Assembly: GCA_030142905.1 (NCBI GenBank)
Contig: JASJOG010000195.1
Coordinates: 434,001-498,000 of the forward strand
Source: Heliopora coerulea
Taxonomy: Eukaryota; Cnidaria; Anthozoa; Scleralcyonacea; Helioporidae
DNA length: 64,000 bases
Direction of reading: 5' to 3'
Shown: positions 32,359-43,110 of the stretch, one piece after another
Layout: the number at the start of each line of letters is the position of its first letter
Position numbering within the stretch: position 1 is the stretch's first letter
Made by a program: the position numbers and the translations under genes
The notes under the pieces: model-generated
The model's input: only the letters and a program-made list of their open reading frames with translations
Database searches by the model: none
What the model was told of the DNA's origin: nothing

Positions 32359-32500
32359 TTAATAAATATGTTTAAGCGTGGATATATATTGACAAAGCGT
32401 CAAGAATTAACCAATGGGAGAGCAGTGTTTAACACTTTTCTCTCATTGGTTAATTCTTGATATTTGTTTATATGTATCTACGCTTAAGCATATTTATTAA
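32359..32500. mobile_element. 142-bp MITE with TTAA ends
   Basis: The left arm TTAATAAATATGTTTAAGCG and a later CAAGAATTAACCAATGGGAG are mirrored on the right side (TCTCATTGGTTAATTCTTGA, CGCTTAAGCATATTTATTAA). TTAA lies at both outer ends. The arms span almost the whole element and the loop is short. Confidence 0.65.
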
Positions 32501-32989
32501 CAGAATCTTTTACGAACAGTTCTCCCAATTTTAAACTAAACGTGATAATTCATGATAGTTTTTTATTTCGTGCTGTTGAAAGTAGCAGTGACGAACTGTG
32601 CGTTCTTTCTATATAGCATATTCAATCCGTACAGAGGTAACCATTTGATTTCTGAGGAGGTAAGCAAATATGGACAAAGATTTTTTTAATATTAGTATTA
32701 TGGTTATTAAGTAAATTTATAATCACACACTAACTGTTAATACATTTTTTAGGGGTTTGCGGGAGTAAGAATTGTTGTTGGTTTTTTTCTCAAATGATCT
32801 CACTTTTTTCCGAGTCGATTTTCTTTTACTAGTATTGCTTTGCAATTTTTTTTCTGCAGAACGTAATGATTGCGATTGAACAACCAGGCGGGAACCTCAA
32901 GCGTAAAATAAATATAAAACCTCTGTATAAAACGCGAAACAAAGCCATGACATAATCTGAAGAATAATTTATTAGAAGAAGGACTAATG

Positions 32990-33373
32990 TTTTGCTGCAA
33001 CCAGCAACATCATCAAATTTACAAAAAAAATTTTAAATCAGAATATATATAGGTAGCTTGGACGGAATATATTACATGTAATACAACACAGTTAAACAAT
33101 AGGACGAAAAGAAGAACAGAGGACATGTTAACATTTAGAGAGAGGTTTAGTGAGCCACCAAAACTTTTTCTTATTAAAAATTTGATAGGTCAAGTGGAGG
33201 TAGATTAGATGCGGAAGTCGCATATTGAAGCCGCGTAACCAGTTTGAGAACGGTAAACGAAGATGCTAGAAGGGGAAGTATTAGAGCATCTTCCCAGTGA
33301 AGGGGGAGACTCCCAAGTGATCTGAGATTCGTGGGCGCAAATGACGGGCTATTTGGCCAACATACAGCGCGTT
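32990..33373 (-). pseudogene. Penelope-like element 3' fragment with GIY-YIG motif
   Basis: On the minus strand LYVGQIARHLRPRISDHLGV, followed by SPFTGK and a stop at 33281, matches the GIY-YIG endonuclease motif of Penelope-like elements. The downstream part to about 32990 would be the 3' untranslated region (GTTGCTGGTTGCAGCAAAAC). The rest of the element is missing. Confidence 0.5.
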
Positions 33374-34438
33374 CTGAAACCGGCTTATGAACTCGAACGG
33401 ATTATGAACTCGAGAAAGTCTTCTTATTCGCAAACTAAACCACTCCAAAAATAACCGTTCTGTTCCCCATTCGCAATTCTAAATGACTAACAAAATTTTA
33501 CATTTCAACAAACTTTTCCATCTGTCATTTAATTGTCTGGTATTAAAATTACAAATATTTAATAATTACTAATTATTAGTATTGCTAAAGTAATATAATC
33601 TGTCTAAGCTACGTACGTATTCTGATCTAAAATTATTTTTTTGTCACTCTGATGATGCTGCTGGATAAAGTAAACGTCACTTCTAAGAAATTATTCTTTA
33701 AATTATATCATGGCTATGCTTTGCATTTTGTGCTGGATAATTATTTTTATTTTAAAATGAAGTAGCAATTAATTTAAACTCAGTTTCTAAACCTCGACTT
33801 TCAGCGATCGCAAGATCTCCACAGGATCGCACTAATTTTGTTTAAATTTAAAAAACATAAAACTGTTGATGAAAATAAGCAAGTGGGATCACAGTGGCGA
33901 AATTCTTTGAGTTTGATTTAGGAATGTAAGAGGAATGTTAATGGTAGAAGAATAAGAGAGATATCTACAAAGCTTCTCTGAACAAAGAGAAAAATTGTAG
34001 AAAATATGCAGAATTAGTATGAAAGCTAAAGAGAACTTAGGAGAAGCACAAAAAAGAATGCAAGTAATAATGGTGCTGCCAATCCCCGACCTAATATAAG
34101 ACAAATATAGGGAGGAGAACAGGTACTGAAACTATAGCAGTTTAGCTTATCTGAATGAAAATTCAGAAAATCTTTCTAAATCAACCAAGAGGTATTACAG
34201 CTTAGTAACACAGAGACATACGGTATTGCCAAGGGAAAGCAGCAATATGAAATGACACAATGGCTTGTTCGACAACAGGAACGACAATTAGCAACGTTCC
34301 CCAGTTTCCAACAATAGCAACATCAACTACAACAGCTATGTAAGTTACAAACGACCCTGATAAAACAATTTCAGCAGTACAAACGCGCATTACTAGTAGA
34401 ACTTCTTTTGTTATTAATTTAAGTTTATTTCATGTTTA
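33374..34438. other. Intronic host DNA, no gene supported
   Basis: No gene or repeat recognised. Confidence 0.35.
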
Positions 34439-34440
34439 TA

Positions 34441-34775
34441 CACTTCTGTGCAAAAGTCTTAGGCACCCACTAATAATGGACATCTTTGTACCATTCATTC
34501 AATTTGGTAAGTGAAAAGCAAATTGGACTTTGGGAAACCTGCAAACATGCGCAAATTTAGATTAATGCAAACTCCCCACATTCGCTATTGGGGTTTTTTG
34601 GCAATTTAACCTGCTGAACCAAATGCTCACAGTATTTAAAATGACGAAGATACCAATTGCGACAAGACATCGAGTGGTGATATTACACGAGCAAGGGCAT
34701 TCCCAGGCTGAAATTGCACGTCAAACTGGAGTCTCAAGGTGTGGAGTCCAAGCAATTCTGATCAAGCAACAGAAC
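34441..34775 (+). pseudogene. Tc1-like transposon 5' fragment
   Basis: A Tc1-type terminal sequence (CACTTCTGTGCAAAAGTCTT) follows a TA. From an ATG at 34641 a helix-turn-helix N-terminus is readable (TKIPIATRHRVVILHEQGHS, QAEIARQTGVSRCGVQAILI), the paired-like DNA-binding domain of Tc1 transposases. At about 34776 it fuses directly to Penelope-like 3' sequence. The catalytic domain is absent. Confidence 0.7.
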
Positions 34776-35036
34776 ACATGGGTATTTCGGCCTACACCGG
34801 CAAAGCAGTTTCAACAAGCACACTTTGCTGTGTCTCGTCACACCAGAGACAAACCAGTCATGCAAACAAACCGGTAACTATAATATCTTAGTTCTATCAA
34901 ATTTTCACATGTATATTCTAAGTAATTCATCTACGTATGTACTAAAATCCTTAAACTGTATGTATTGAATTTAGTGTAATTTAGTCTGACTGCAAAGCCG
35001 ATATTTAATAAACAATCTCTGCCTATTAGCTCACCA
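34776..35036 (+). mobile_element. Penelope-like element 3' end
   Basis: From GGGTATTTCGGCCTACACCG to AATAAACAATCTCTG this matches 39965-40210 nearly base for base. In that copy the same sequence lies directly behind a GIY-YIG-coding stretch. Here it is truncated at its 5' end by the junction with the Tc1 fragment. Confidence 0.75.
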
Positions 35037-35228
35037 TCTGAGTCTTGGTAGCTCAATGGTTAGAGCGTCTATATTCTAAGTAATTCATCTACGTATGTAC
35101 TAAAATCCTTAAACTGTATGTATTGAATTTAGTGTAATTTAGTCTGACTGCAAAGCCGATATTTAATAAACAATCTCTGCCTATTAGCTCACCATCTGAG
35201 TCTTGGTAGCTCAATGGTTAGAGCGTCT
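34913..35228. repeat. Exact tandem duplication, 158-bp unit
   Basis: Bases 34913-35070 and 35071-35228 read as the same sequence, from ATATTCTAAGTAATTCATC to TAGAGCGTCT. The unit joins the Penelope-like 3' end to the start of a tRNA-SINE, so the first SINE copy is cut off in its A-box. The identity points to a recent event or an assembly artefact. Confidence 0.75.
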
Positions 35229-35320
35229 TACCGGTCATCACAAGGTTGCGGGTTCGATTCCCGTCTGGGGCTCAGAAATCATTTTCTGAGTATCGAGCTT
35301 GAAGCTCGTTCATCTACCTT
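35195..35320 (+). mobile_element. tRNA-derived SINE
   Basis: The head reads GAGTCTTGGTAGCTCAATGG, then TCTTACCGGTCATCACAAGG and GGTTCGATTCCCGTCTGGGG. It has the same body (CAGAAATCATTTTCTGAGTA) as copies at 27646 and 27930. Confidence 0.75.
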
Positions 35321-35369
35321 AATATATCCAAGCTCTCACATTTTCTCAAACATCATACTAATCTATCAT

Positions 35370-36320
35370 GTACAGGAAAGACCTTAACTGAAATCGAAAA
35401 CAAATTGAACGCTGACCTGTTTTACGTTAGGAAATGGTTGGAAGCTACTAAGTTAACATTGAACACCAAGAAAACCGAATTTATGTTAATAGCTTCAAAT
35501 AGAAAACTTAATCAATCTTCTGCTGATCTCCGAATATTAATAAATGGTCCCACTATTAAACAAGTTAAACATAAGAAAACTTTAGGTATTATAATTGATA
35601 ACGAATTGAAGTGGACGAACATATTGAAGAACAATGCAAAAACGTTCGAGTGCTATAGCCCTACTTAGAAAGGCAAAGCCATATGTACCTCACAGCAACC
35701 TAATTTGTATGTACAACTCCCTGGTACTCCCCCACTTTGCATATTGCTCAACAGTCTGGAACGAATGAAACAAGAAAAATTTAGAAAAGCTCAATAAAAT
35801 GCAAAAACGAGCTGCTCGTACAATAACTGGCTCAAATTATGAGATAAGATCAAAAACAATTTTCGGACCTTAGGGTGGAGCCCAATAGAAAATATTCTTA
35901 AAACAAGAGAGCTTGTAACCACGTTTAAGGCTGTCCGTAGCATTGCACCAGAGTACATCTGCAACATGTTTACATACCGCGATAATATTTATCATCAAAC
36001 GCGTAGCAATAGGCGTAAGCTACTTCTTGACAAACCTAACAGATCTTTTATGAAAAAATAATTTTCCTACCGAGGAGCTTATGCCTGGAATACATTACCT
36101 AACGAAATTTTAGATATTCATGAGCAACTGTCTGCATATTCTTTCAAAGCAGTCCTTACTAAACACCTATGTCGATCAAGAGACTATTAATATTGCTGTA
36201 ATCATACTGATTTTTGTAAATATTCTTTCTTCTTTTTCTAAACAACCACTTTAAAAGCAGCAATCAAGCTGAAGGGTTATTGTTTGTAAATAAGTTTTTA
36301 ATAATAATAATAATAAAAAA
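35370..36320 (+). pseudogene. Non-LTR retrotransposon reverse transcriptase 3' fragment
   Basis: An open stretch at 35405-35668 reads FYVRKWLEATKLTLNTKKTE followed by FMLIAS, the region after the FADD motif in CR1/L2/jockey-type reverse transcriptases. Further thumb-domain motifs follow in shifted frames to about 36190. The element ends in a (TAA)n tail near 36297-36320, typical of L2/jockey relatives. It is 5'-truncated and frameshifted. Confidence 0.7.
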
Positions 36321-37686
36321 TAATTTGATTTGGCATCGTACGAATTTGATTTTATTTTGACATCTCGTAAATTTGATTGGACATCTTACGAATTTGTTCT
36401 GACATCTGATAAATTTGGTTTAACCAATCAGGAATTCGATGTGACCAGTGACTATTTTGAATTAACAATTGTATAGAAGGAAAACAGCTGATGCACCTTG
36501 ATGTCACCAGACACATTTTAAAGACGTTTTCCGCTTCTGTCGATGTTAGCCCATCACAACCTTGGTGTCTCAGCCTGCTTTGTCTTCACTACCCTGTAAT
36601 TTTTGCAACGAGCAATCATATGTTTTAGTTTCAAAATGGAAAGTCATTCCTTGTTGAGCTATTTCGTTTGCAACAGATAAGTTGTGGTATTATACGTAAA
36701 ATGTTCAGCTACAGCAAGTAGACTAGTTATTGTCTCGAAAAAACTGGATGACACTCGAAACTCGTCCTAAATGGGTGCGCATCTATCTATTCCATACCTT
36801 TGGGAACCAGAATTTATATGCTTAAAAAAAAATTTCGAGTGTCAGAATCTTATATTCTAAGATCCAACCGAGACCAGTTGCTAAAAATGCTCCTCTTAGG
36901 CCTCCGGTTGCGAATCCAATCCGCGACTCAGTGAATCTAGTGCAGCGGTCCGCCCCATCCAAACTACGAAGGCCCTAGGCAAGAGCTTCCCTACTAGTTC
37001 TGCACAAGATTTGCAGGGTCATGGGCTAGACTCCCATGACTACTTTTAATAAACCGAAACTGGTTGGCTTGTTTGTATTAAGATTCCCCTTTATCAAAAT
37101 TCTAACTATAATCACAACGAAATGCTGAAGCTAATCTAGCAATATACAGACCTTTATTTTTTTTTAAGTTTCTATTATTTGAGGTTTGATTTAAAGTACT
37201 TTCAACAACTACTTCATGCGGTCAGACGCAAGTAAACAATAGGTCTTCCCAGTTTTTAAACCAGAAGAAAGCGTTTCGACTTTTGGGTTATCGCACTTTA
37301 GATTTCCATAGATTTACCCAAAGGTCTCTTGAAAAAACCGTATGATATACATGAGGAAATGTGAAGGTGATCTGTATGACCTGTACCTGCATGAAATGCG
37401 AGCCAGTATAAGATAAAGGAAAATAACGAGCCTCGGAGCTCTAGATGGAGCTCTAGATGGAGCGATTGTCGATTTTCCTACCACTCTCTTCAATATAAAT
37501 ACAAAACGAAATTTTTCCCAAGGGTGGTAAGTCAACTGATTCCTCTGACCACCTCTCGCTACCCTAACGAAATTAAACCATCATTTGCACAGCCTTCATC
37601 AGGTGTTAATTGGAGGAAATAATTGCTACACACAAAAGATGTGCGATTTGAACTAAAGCCACCACATAAAGTAACCAATTTCTTAC
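36321..37686. other. Intronic host DNA, no gene supported
   Basis: No coding frame supported. A short direct repeat GGAGCTCTAGAT occurs at 37435-37462. Confidence 0.4.
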
Positions 37687-38031
37687 CTAGAACGATGACA
37701 AGAATGTCAGATGTTTGAGGATTAGTATCACCAGGAGGAAACACACGAATTGAAATCCGATATGTTCCATTATGGTTTATGGTTACATTTTGTAAAACCA
37801 GTGTAGCTGGCCTTACGACACTGATCCCTGAAAATGTGTCATTTAATACTGTTTCTCTAGCAGGAGTTAAAAATGCCAGTCGTTTGAATGACCCTGGTTC
37901 ACCAGTTTTGCAGAACTTCCACTCCACTGAAACAACTGTAGCTGAACCAAAATTGTAACTCCATGGTAACGTGACATCTGTCCCGATAGAAATGAAAGTA
38001 AAATTGCCGAAAGTTGGAAGGGTGATCTCGG
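37687..38031 (-). CDS. Ig-like (V-set) domain exon, cell-surface type protein
   Basis: On the minus strand a 345-base, 115-codon exon is bounded by an acceptor with a strong polypyrimidine tract ending TTTCTAG and a donor CTAG, GTAAGAAA. Both boundaries are phase 1, the usual arrangement for Ig-domain exons. The product has V-set landmarks: VEWKF for the core Trp, TLVLQNVTINHNGTYRI with the NxGxY motif, and N-glycosylation sites. The canonical core cysteines are missing; the first would fall at TLPW, and only one Cys (WKFC) is present. Read without splicing, the frame extends upstream to 38164 and encodes MFQLVFTAIFFFSFCLFLA, a signal-peptide-like stretch that coincides with the polypyrimidine tract. 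A receptor or adhesion role is inferred. Confidence 0.7.
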
Positions 38032-38164
38032 CTAGAAATAAGCAGAATGAAAAAAAAAAAATCGCTGTAAATACTAATTGGAACATCCGATCAAAAAACG
38101 GAAGACTAAAAACACTAAAATTAATCGCCTTCTGTCTTTGACGAACAGGTATCCTTTCGTACAA

Positions 38165-38510
38165 CTATCACGAGCAGTTTCGTCAAAATCATGTGATTAA
38201 TTATAATTGGAAAAAGTTAAAAGAGAAACAATATAAGAATAACACAAACATGTCATCTTAAATAATCTTGTCATTTGACGCTTTAACGGTATTCAAGGGT
38301 TATCCTGCATTTGTTCTTATTACTACACATTTTGTTGTTCGTTACCAGAAAAATTACTATCATTAATAATAATAAAGCTGGTGAATAGTCTTTTTTCGCA
38401 ACCAGGTGAACTATAAGTCATGTTTATAGGTAGTGCTACTCTGGTTTGGTGGCCAGCAAAAGGTAAATACAAGTTGCTAGAAGACATTTCTTAAGTGAAG
38501 ATTAAAATAG
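38165..38510. other. Host DNA upstream of Ig exon, no gene supported
   Basis: If the signal peptide is on a separate exon, it would be expected in the minus-strand sense at or beyond this stretch. No candidate is seen. Confidence 0.3.
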
Positions 38511-38815
38511 AGTCACCAGGTATTTCCCTTAGATTTAGGGGTCACCGGATATCTCCCTGATAAATAAAAATTAAAACAAGGTCATTGGGTATCTCCCTTG
38601 AAATAACAGTCACCAGATATCTCTCCAAGATTACTGCTAGAACACGGTAATGACAGAGATAAGATTATAAACTAAGATTATGAGACTAAAACAGGGTCAC
38701 CGGATATCTCCCCAAGAAAGATATTGGGTCACCGGGTATCTCCCTGAGAACTAATACTAAACGGGGTCACCGGGTATCTCCCCTTATGTAAGAGGTCACC
38801 GGGTATCTCCCCAGA
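38511..38815. repeat. Eight interspersed copies of GGTCACCGGGTATCTCCC
   Basis: Copies of an 18-19 base motif start at 38512, 38541, 38581, 38609, 38696, 38728, 38766 and 38795, all in the same orientation with unrelated spacers of differing length. The last three are the most uniform. It lies just upstream of a purine-rich stretch and a Penelope-like element. Confidence 0.75.
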
Positions 38816-38939
38816 AATATAAAGAGGAAGGAAGAACAGTAGAGAGCCAACCGAGAAAGAAAAAGAGAAGGAAAAAAGCAAGTAATGTTTTCGAACAGTT
38901 AGAAGAATCTTTTTGTCTGGAAGTATTGACTATGAGATT

Positions 38940-40210
38940 AGTCAATACTGTGTTTTACCCAACGTTTCGACACTCGCGTTACTGTGTCTTCTAACCCCTG
39001 ATGAAGCACCGGAGGACAGTAACCATTCATGAAACTATTAATATCATTCTTGACCAATTATTTTTCTCAGTACAATTATTTCATGGCTTTTCTCGCGAAC
39101 AATTCAAGGATTTTCTCAATTTAGCAGTTAAAAGTTGTCATTTCGTATTCAGTGGTAAATTCTATGACCAAATTGAGAGGGTTGTCATGGGTTCGCCACT
39201 TGGTCCGCTTTTCGCCAATATATTCCTTTCTTTCCACGAACAAAGGAGGCTCGATAATTGTCTTGCTAAATTCAAACCCGCTTATTACAGACACTTCGTT
39301 GATGATGCCTTTATTTTATTCAGGTCGAAAGATGATATTATCCCTTTTCTCGAATACCTTAACTTCCAACATCACTGTATTAAATTTACGCATGAGGTTT
39401 AAACTGATAAGGCACTTCCTTTCCTTAATATAAAAATTCATCGCAGCAATGGTTCTTTCGTTACTTCGATTTACCAGTGAAACCGACATTCGCCGAACTT
39501 GTTATGAATTTCGAGAGCTTCTTGCCAATCATATTTAAAATAGGTCTCATCTACACTCTACTTTTTCGTTATTTTAATCCCTGCTCTTCCTATTTCACTT
39601 TCCACGATGAACTGCAGAACAGATATCCGGACCGATTTTTAGACTATTGTTTCCGCACCTTTCTAAACAACGTTTTTCAACCCCCAGGTTAATATGCTTA
39701 CGGCTCCAAGGCTTACACTCTCTCTGGTTCTGCCTTACACAGGCAACCAAAGTCTCCAATTTCGAAGTAAAGTAAAAACATTAATCTCGTCTACCTTTTC
39801 ATATGCTCAACTACGTTTGCTGCCTAAAGGATTTTTTTCGCTTCAAGGACCGATTACCATTAAACATGAGATCTCATGTTATTTATAAGCTTACGTGCCG
39901 ACACTGTCAGGTGTCGTATGTTGGAGAAACTTGCCGACTCTTACATACCAGGATCTTAGAACACGTGGGTATTTTGGCCTACACCGGCAAAGCAGATTCA
40001 ACAAGCACGGTTTCCAGTGTCTCGTCACACCAGAGACAAACCAGTCATACAAACAAACCGGTAACTATAATATCTTAGTTTTATCAAATTTTCACATGTA
40101 TATTCTGAGTAATTCATCTACGTATGTACTAAAATCCTTAAACGGTATGTATTGAATTTAGTGTAATTTAGTCTGACTGCAAAGCCGATATTTAATAAAC
40201 AACCTCTGTA
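38940..40210 (+). pseudogene. Penelope-like retroelement, reverse transcriptase and GIY-YIG remnants
   Basis: After a Penelope-type leader (ACCCAACGTTTCGACACTCG, CTGATGAAG) the frame 39001-39402 encodes reverse transcriptase motifs: VVMGSPLGPLFANIFLSF and YYRHFVDDAFILF, with the catalytic Asp pair. Further sections in shifted frames include LNIKIHRSNGSF. The GIY-YIG endonuclease is visible at about 39870-39970 (SHVIYKLTCRHCQVSYVGET, TRILEH). Together these define a Penelope-like element. Multiple stops and shifts mean it is inactive. The 3' end at about 40200 (AATAAACAACCTCTG) runs into a TCTG/TCTA simple repeat. Confidence 0.8.
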
Positions 40211-40235
40211 TGTCTATCTATCTGCCTGTCTATCT

Positions 40236-42682
40236 GTCTGTCTGTAGGGCTGATTTAGGCTCTTTGCCTTGGGATGATATAGAGTCACATGATAATGTAG
40301 ACAACAAGCGGCTGACTTCGAAAACTTGTTTCTTGCTGTGGTAAACAAACATGCGTCAATTAAAAAGAGAAGAATAAGGAATAAAAAATCTCCAAGGCTG
40401 AACAAAAAGATTAAACAACAAATGTTTACATGTGATAAATTGAAAACTTCTGCTGTTGAAACAAATAGCTCAGAATTATGGGCTGAGTATAAACAATCGA
40501 AAAATGCATTGAACAATTTAATTAAAAAACAAAATCAGAGTACTGTATTATCTAGATCGTTCTACGAATCGTTCAGGTCAACCTAAGGAAATTTGGAAAA
40601 CTATAAATGAGGTTATGTCACGTAACGAGAAGATCGAACATATACAGTCTATAACAACTAAGTCGGGTATTTACACCGATCCAGATGATATAGCTTAATT
40701 GTTCAACTATCATTTTACAGAAATTGGACCAAATTTATCGGCTGAACTTCCGACCTCTGCAAAAGTATTTGAGGAATAAATAACCCCAGAAACGAGCATG
40801 TTCAGCTTTAAAGAAGTTTCCATAGCAGATGTTGAAGTGCTACTTAGAAACAGTAAGACAAACAAAGCAACAGGCCTTGACAAAATTCTTGCCGTTTAGT
40901 TAAAGAAGCGGCACCAGTGATAGTAGCCTCGCTTTGTTATATCTTTAACTATTCTATAAATACCGGGGGGTTTCCAATTGATTGGAAATGTGCTAATGTT
41001 ACCCCTATTTTATTTCAGAATCATCCTCAGGGTATTATGAAATGATAACTTCACAATAAACCTGCACTGCCGAAGTCAACTGAAAAATGTTGACTAGAGC
41101 GGGATTTGAACTCGCACCTTCGGGATACCGCTCCGCCGCTCTAATTGTTGCACAGGCGGACCGGTATCCCGAAGGTGCGAGTTCAAATCCCGCTCGAGTC
41201 AACATTTTTCAGTTGACTTCGGCAGTGTAGGTTAATTGTGAAGTTATCGTTTCATATTACCCCTATTTATAAGTCTTGTTCTGGGGACAATATGAACAAG
41301 TACAGACCAATCTCTGTTCTACCACCCATTGCGAAAGTGTTAGAAAGAATTATCTATAACCACTTATATGACTATCTCCAAACAAATAAATTATTGTCAA
41401 AATTTCAGTCTGGGTTTCGAAGATTTCATTCCACTGCAACATCTTTGCTGGATGCCACAATGGAATGGCTTACAAATATGGATAGCAGTAAAATTAATTT
41501 TGTAGTATTTCTTGACTTATCTAAAGCATTTGACACGGTCGATCACTCTATTCTTTTACGTAAACTGTGTTTATACGGCATGTCCGTATCGACGTTGAAA
41601 TAGGTAAAATCTTATCTTACTGATCGCTTGCAATGCTGCTTTATAAACGGGAGCTCATCCTCACTTAAGAAAATAAAGTGCGGAGTCCCGCAAGGTTCAA
41701 TCCTCGGGTCACTGCTCTTTTTAATTTATATAAATGACCTTCGAAATTGTTTACAACACTCAAAACCAAGAATGTATGAAGATGATACTAATATAACAAG
41801 TGACAAATCTTTGAAAAAAGTAATTCAATTAACCAATAGTGATTTCAGTAATATAAAACAGTGGCTATTAGCAAATAACGCTACAAAAACTGAACATATG
41901 TTCATAGGATCCGATGACAACCTACACAAAATAACAAATACTTCGCAAATTCATATTGACGGTCATGTATTAAAGAGTGTTAAATATACAAAACGTCTCG
42001 GTGTATATATTGATGAAAAACTTAACTGGGACGAACAAATTGATCATGTCTCTAAAATGTTTCGCAAGCAATAGCAGGTCTTAAACATGTACGATCATTT
42101 GTATCTAAGAGAGTGGCTCTTGCAATTTTCAACTCTGTAATTCAGCCGTTTTGGATAACATGTCAGCTGCGCGAGCAAATATATTACAAAAGTTAAAAGT
42201 CCGCGCTGGCCGTGTTATCGGACAGAAGGGTTATAACACCCAATCCTATGAGGTTAGAGAGAAACTGAGTTGGAAAACGCTACATGAAACGAGAAATCAA
42301 CACAAACTTATCCTTCTATATAAAGCGCTTAACGGCTTGTCTCCTCCATATTTACTAGATTACTTCAACTTTTGTAATTATTCAAAAAGGTACAATCTTA
42401 GAGATCGAAAAAACAATATTGGCTTGCCAAGGCCTAAAACAAAATGTTTGAAAAATAGTTTTGTACATACTGCAGGAAAATTATGGAATGGCCTACCTAA
42501 AAAAGCCAGACTAGCAAAAGATTTAAAGTTTTTCATAGATCAAGTTTCCTCCTTCAGTTTCACACAACAGTAATTATGTATTAAATCTGTAAATATAATA
42601 CTATTTATGTAATTATTTATTTTATGTAGATTTCGGTTCACGTGAAAACCAATTGTAATGTTGATGTGATTCCGAATTTCAA
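40236..42682 (+). pseudogene. Non-LTR retrotransposon (reverse transcriptase), split by a SINE insertion
   Basis: Pieces of one polyprotein lie in order: a linker region (RRIRNKKSPRLNKKIKQQMF, about 40370), FPIDWKCANVTPI before the insertion, KYRPISVLPPIAKVLERIIY and SGFRRFHSTATSLLDA after it. These are followed by FLDLSKAFDTVDH, GVPQGSILGSLLFLIYINDL and a changed catalytic box (MYEDDTN in place of the usual FADD), then C-terminal motifs ending at 42571-42573. It is a CR1/L2/jockey-type element with several stops and frameshifts, so inactive. The 3' end AATAAATGTTCTCTG merges with simple repeats. The fold-back element at 41011-41256 interrupts the palm domain. Confidence 0.85.
41011..41256. 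mobile_element. Fold-back tRNA-SINE inserted in the reverse transcriptase gene
   Basis: The 246-bp insert is flanked by the 12-bp direct repeat TTACCCCTATTT (40999-41010 and 41257-41268). Its arms at 41036-41130 and 41162-41256 are inverted repeats of 95 bases with only a few mismatches. They meet around a loop with TCCGCC and GGCGGA. The right arm contains a tRNA-like B-box (GCGAGTTCAAATCCCGC). Confidence 0.85.
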
Positions 42683-43110
42683 TAAATGTTCTCTGTTTGT
42701 CTATCTATGTGTCTGTCTGTCTGTGTGTCTACTTGTCTGTCTGTCTACCAGTTTGTCTACCTGTCTGTCTGTCTGACTACCGATCCACCGATCTACCGAT
42801 CGATCTACCAATTGATCCATCCCTCCCTCCCTCCATCCCTCCATCCCTCCATCCCTCCATCCCTCCATCCCTCCATCCCTCCATCCCTCCATCCCTCCAT
42901 CCCTCCATCCCTCCATCCCTCCATCCCTCCATCCCTCCATCCCTCCATCCCTCCATCCCTCCATCCCTCCATCCCTCCATCCCTCCATCCCTCCATCCCT
43001 CCATCCCTCCATCCCTCCATCCCTCCATCCCTCCATCCCTCCATCCCTCCATCCCTCCATCTCTCCATCTCTTCATCTGCCGGCCACCTCGCGTATCTAT
43101 CTATCTATCG
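42683..43110. repeat. Simple repeats: (CTGT)n, then 28 copies of CCATCCCT
   Basis: TCTG/TCTA tetranucleotides at 42693-42785 lead into a near-perfect (CCATCCCT)n octamer array at 42833-43060 (228 bases), closing with (CTAT)n at 43095-43110. The array begins at the 3' tail of the retrotransposon. It is open in several frames on both strands purely because it contains no stop word. Confidence 0.95.

Noticed and set aside
37314..37535. Short basic minus-strand ORF with APSRAPSRAP
   Set aside because: It reflects a small GGAGCTCTAGAT direct repeat and lacks coding support.
38511..38815. CRISPR-like array
   Set aside because: Spacer lengths vary from under 30 to nearly 90 bases, the repeat is degenerate and the DNA is eukaryotic.
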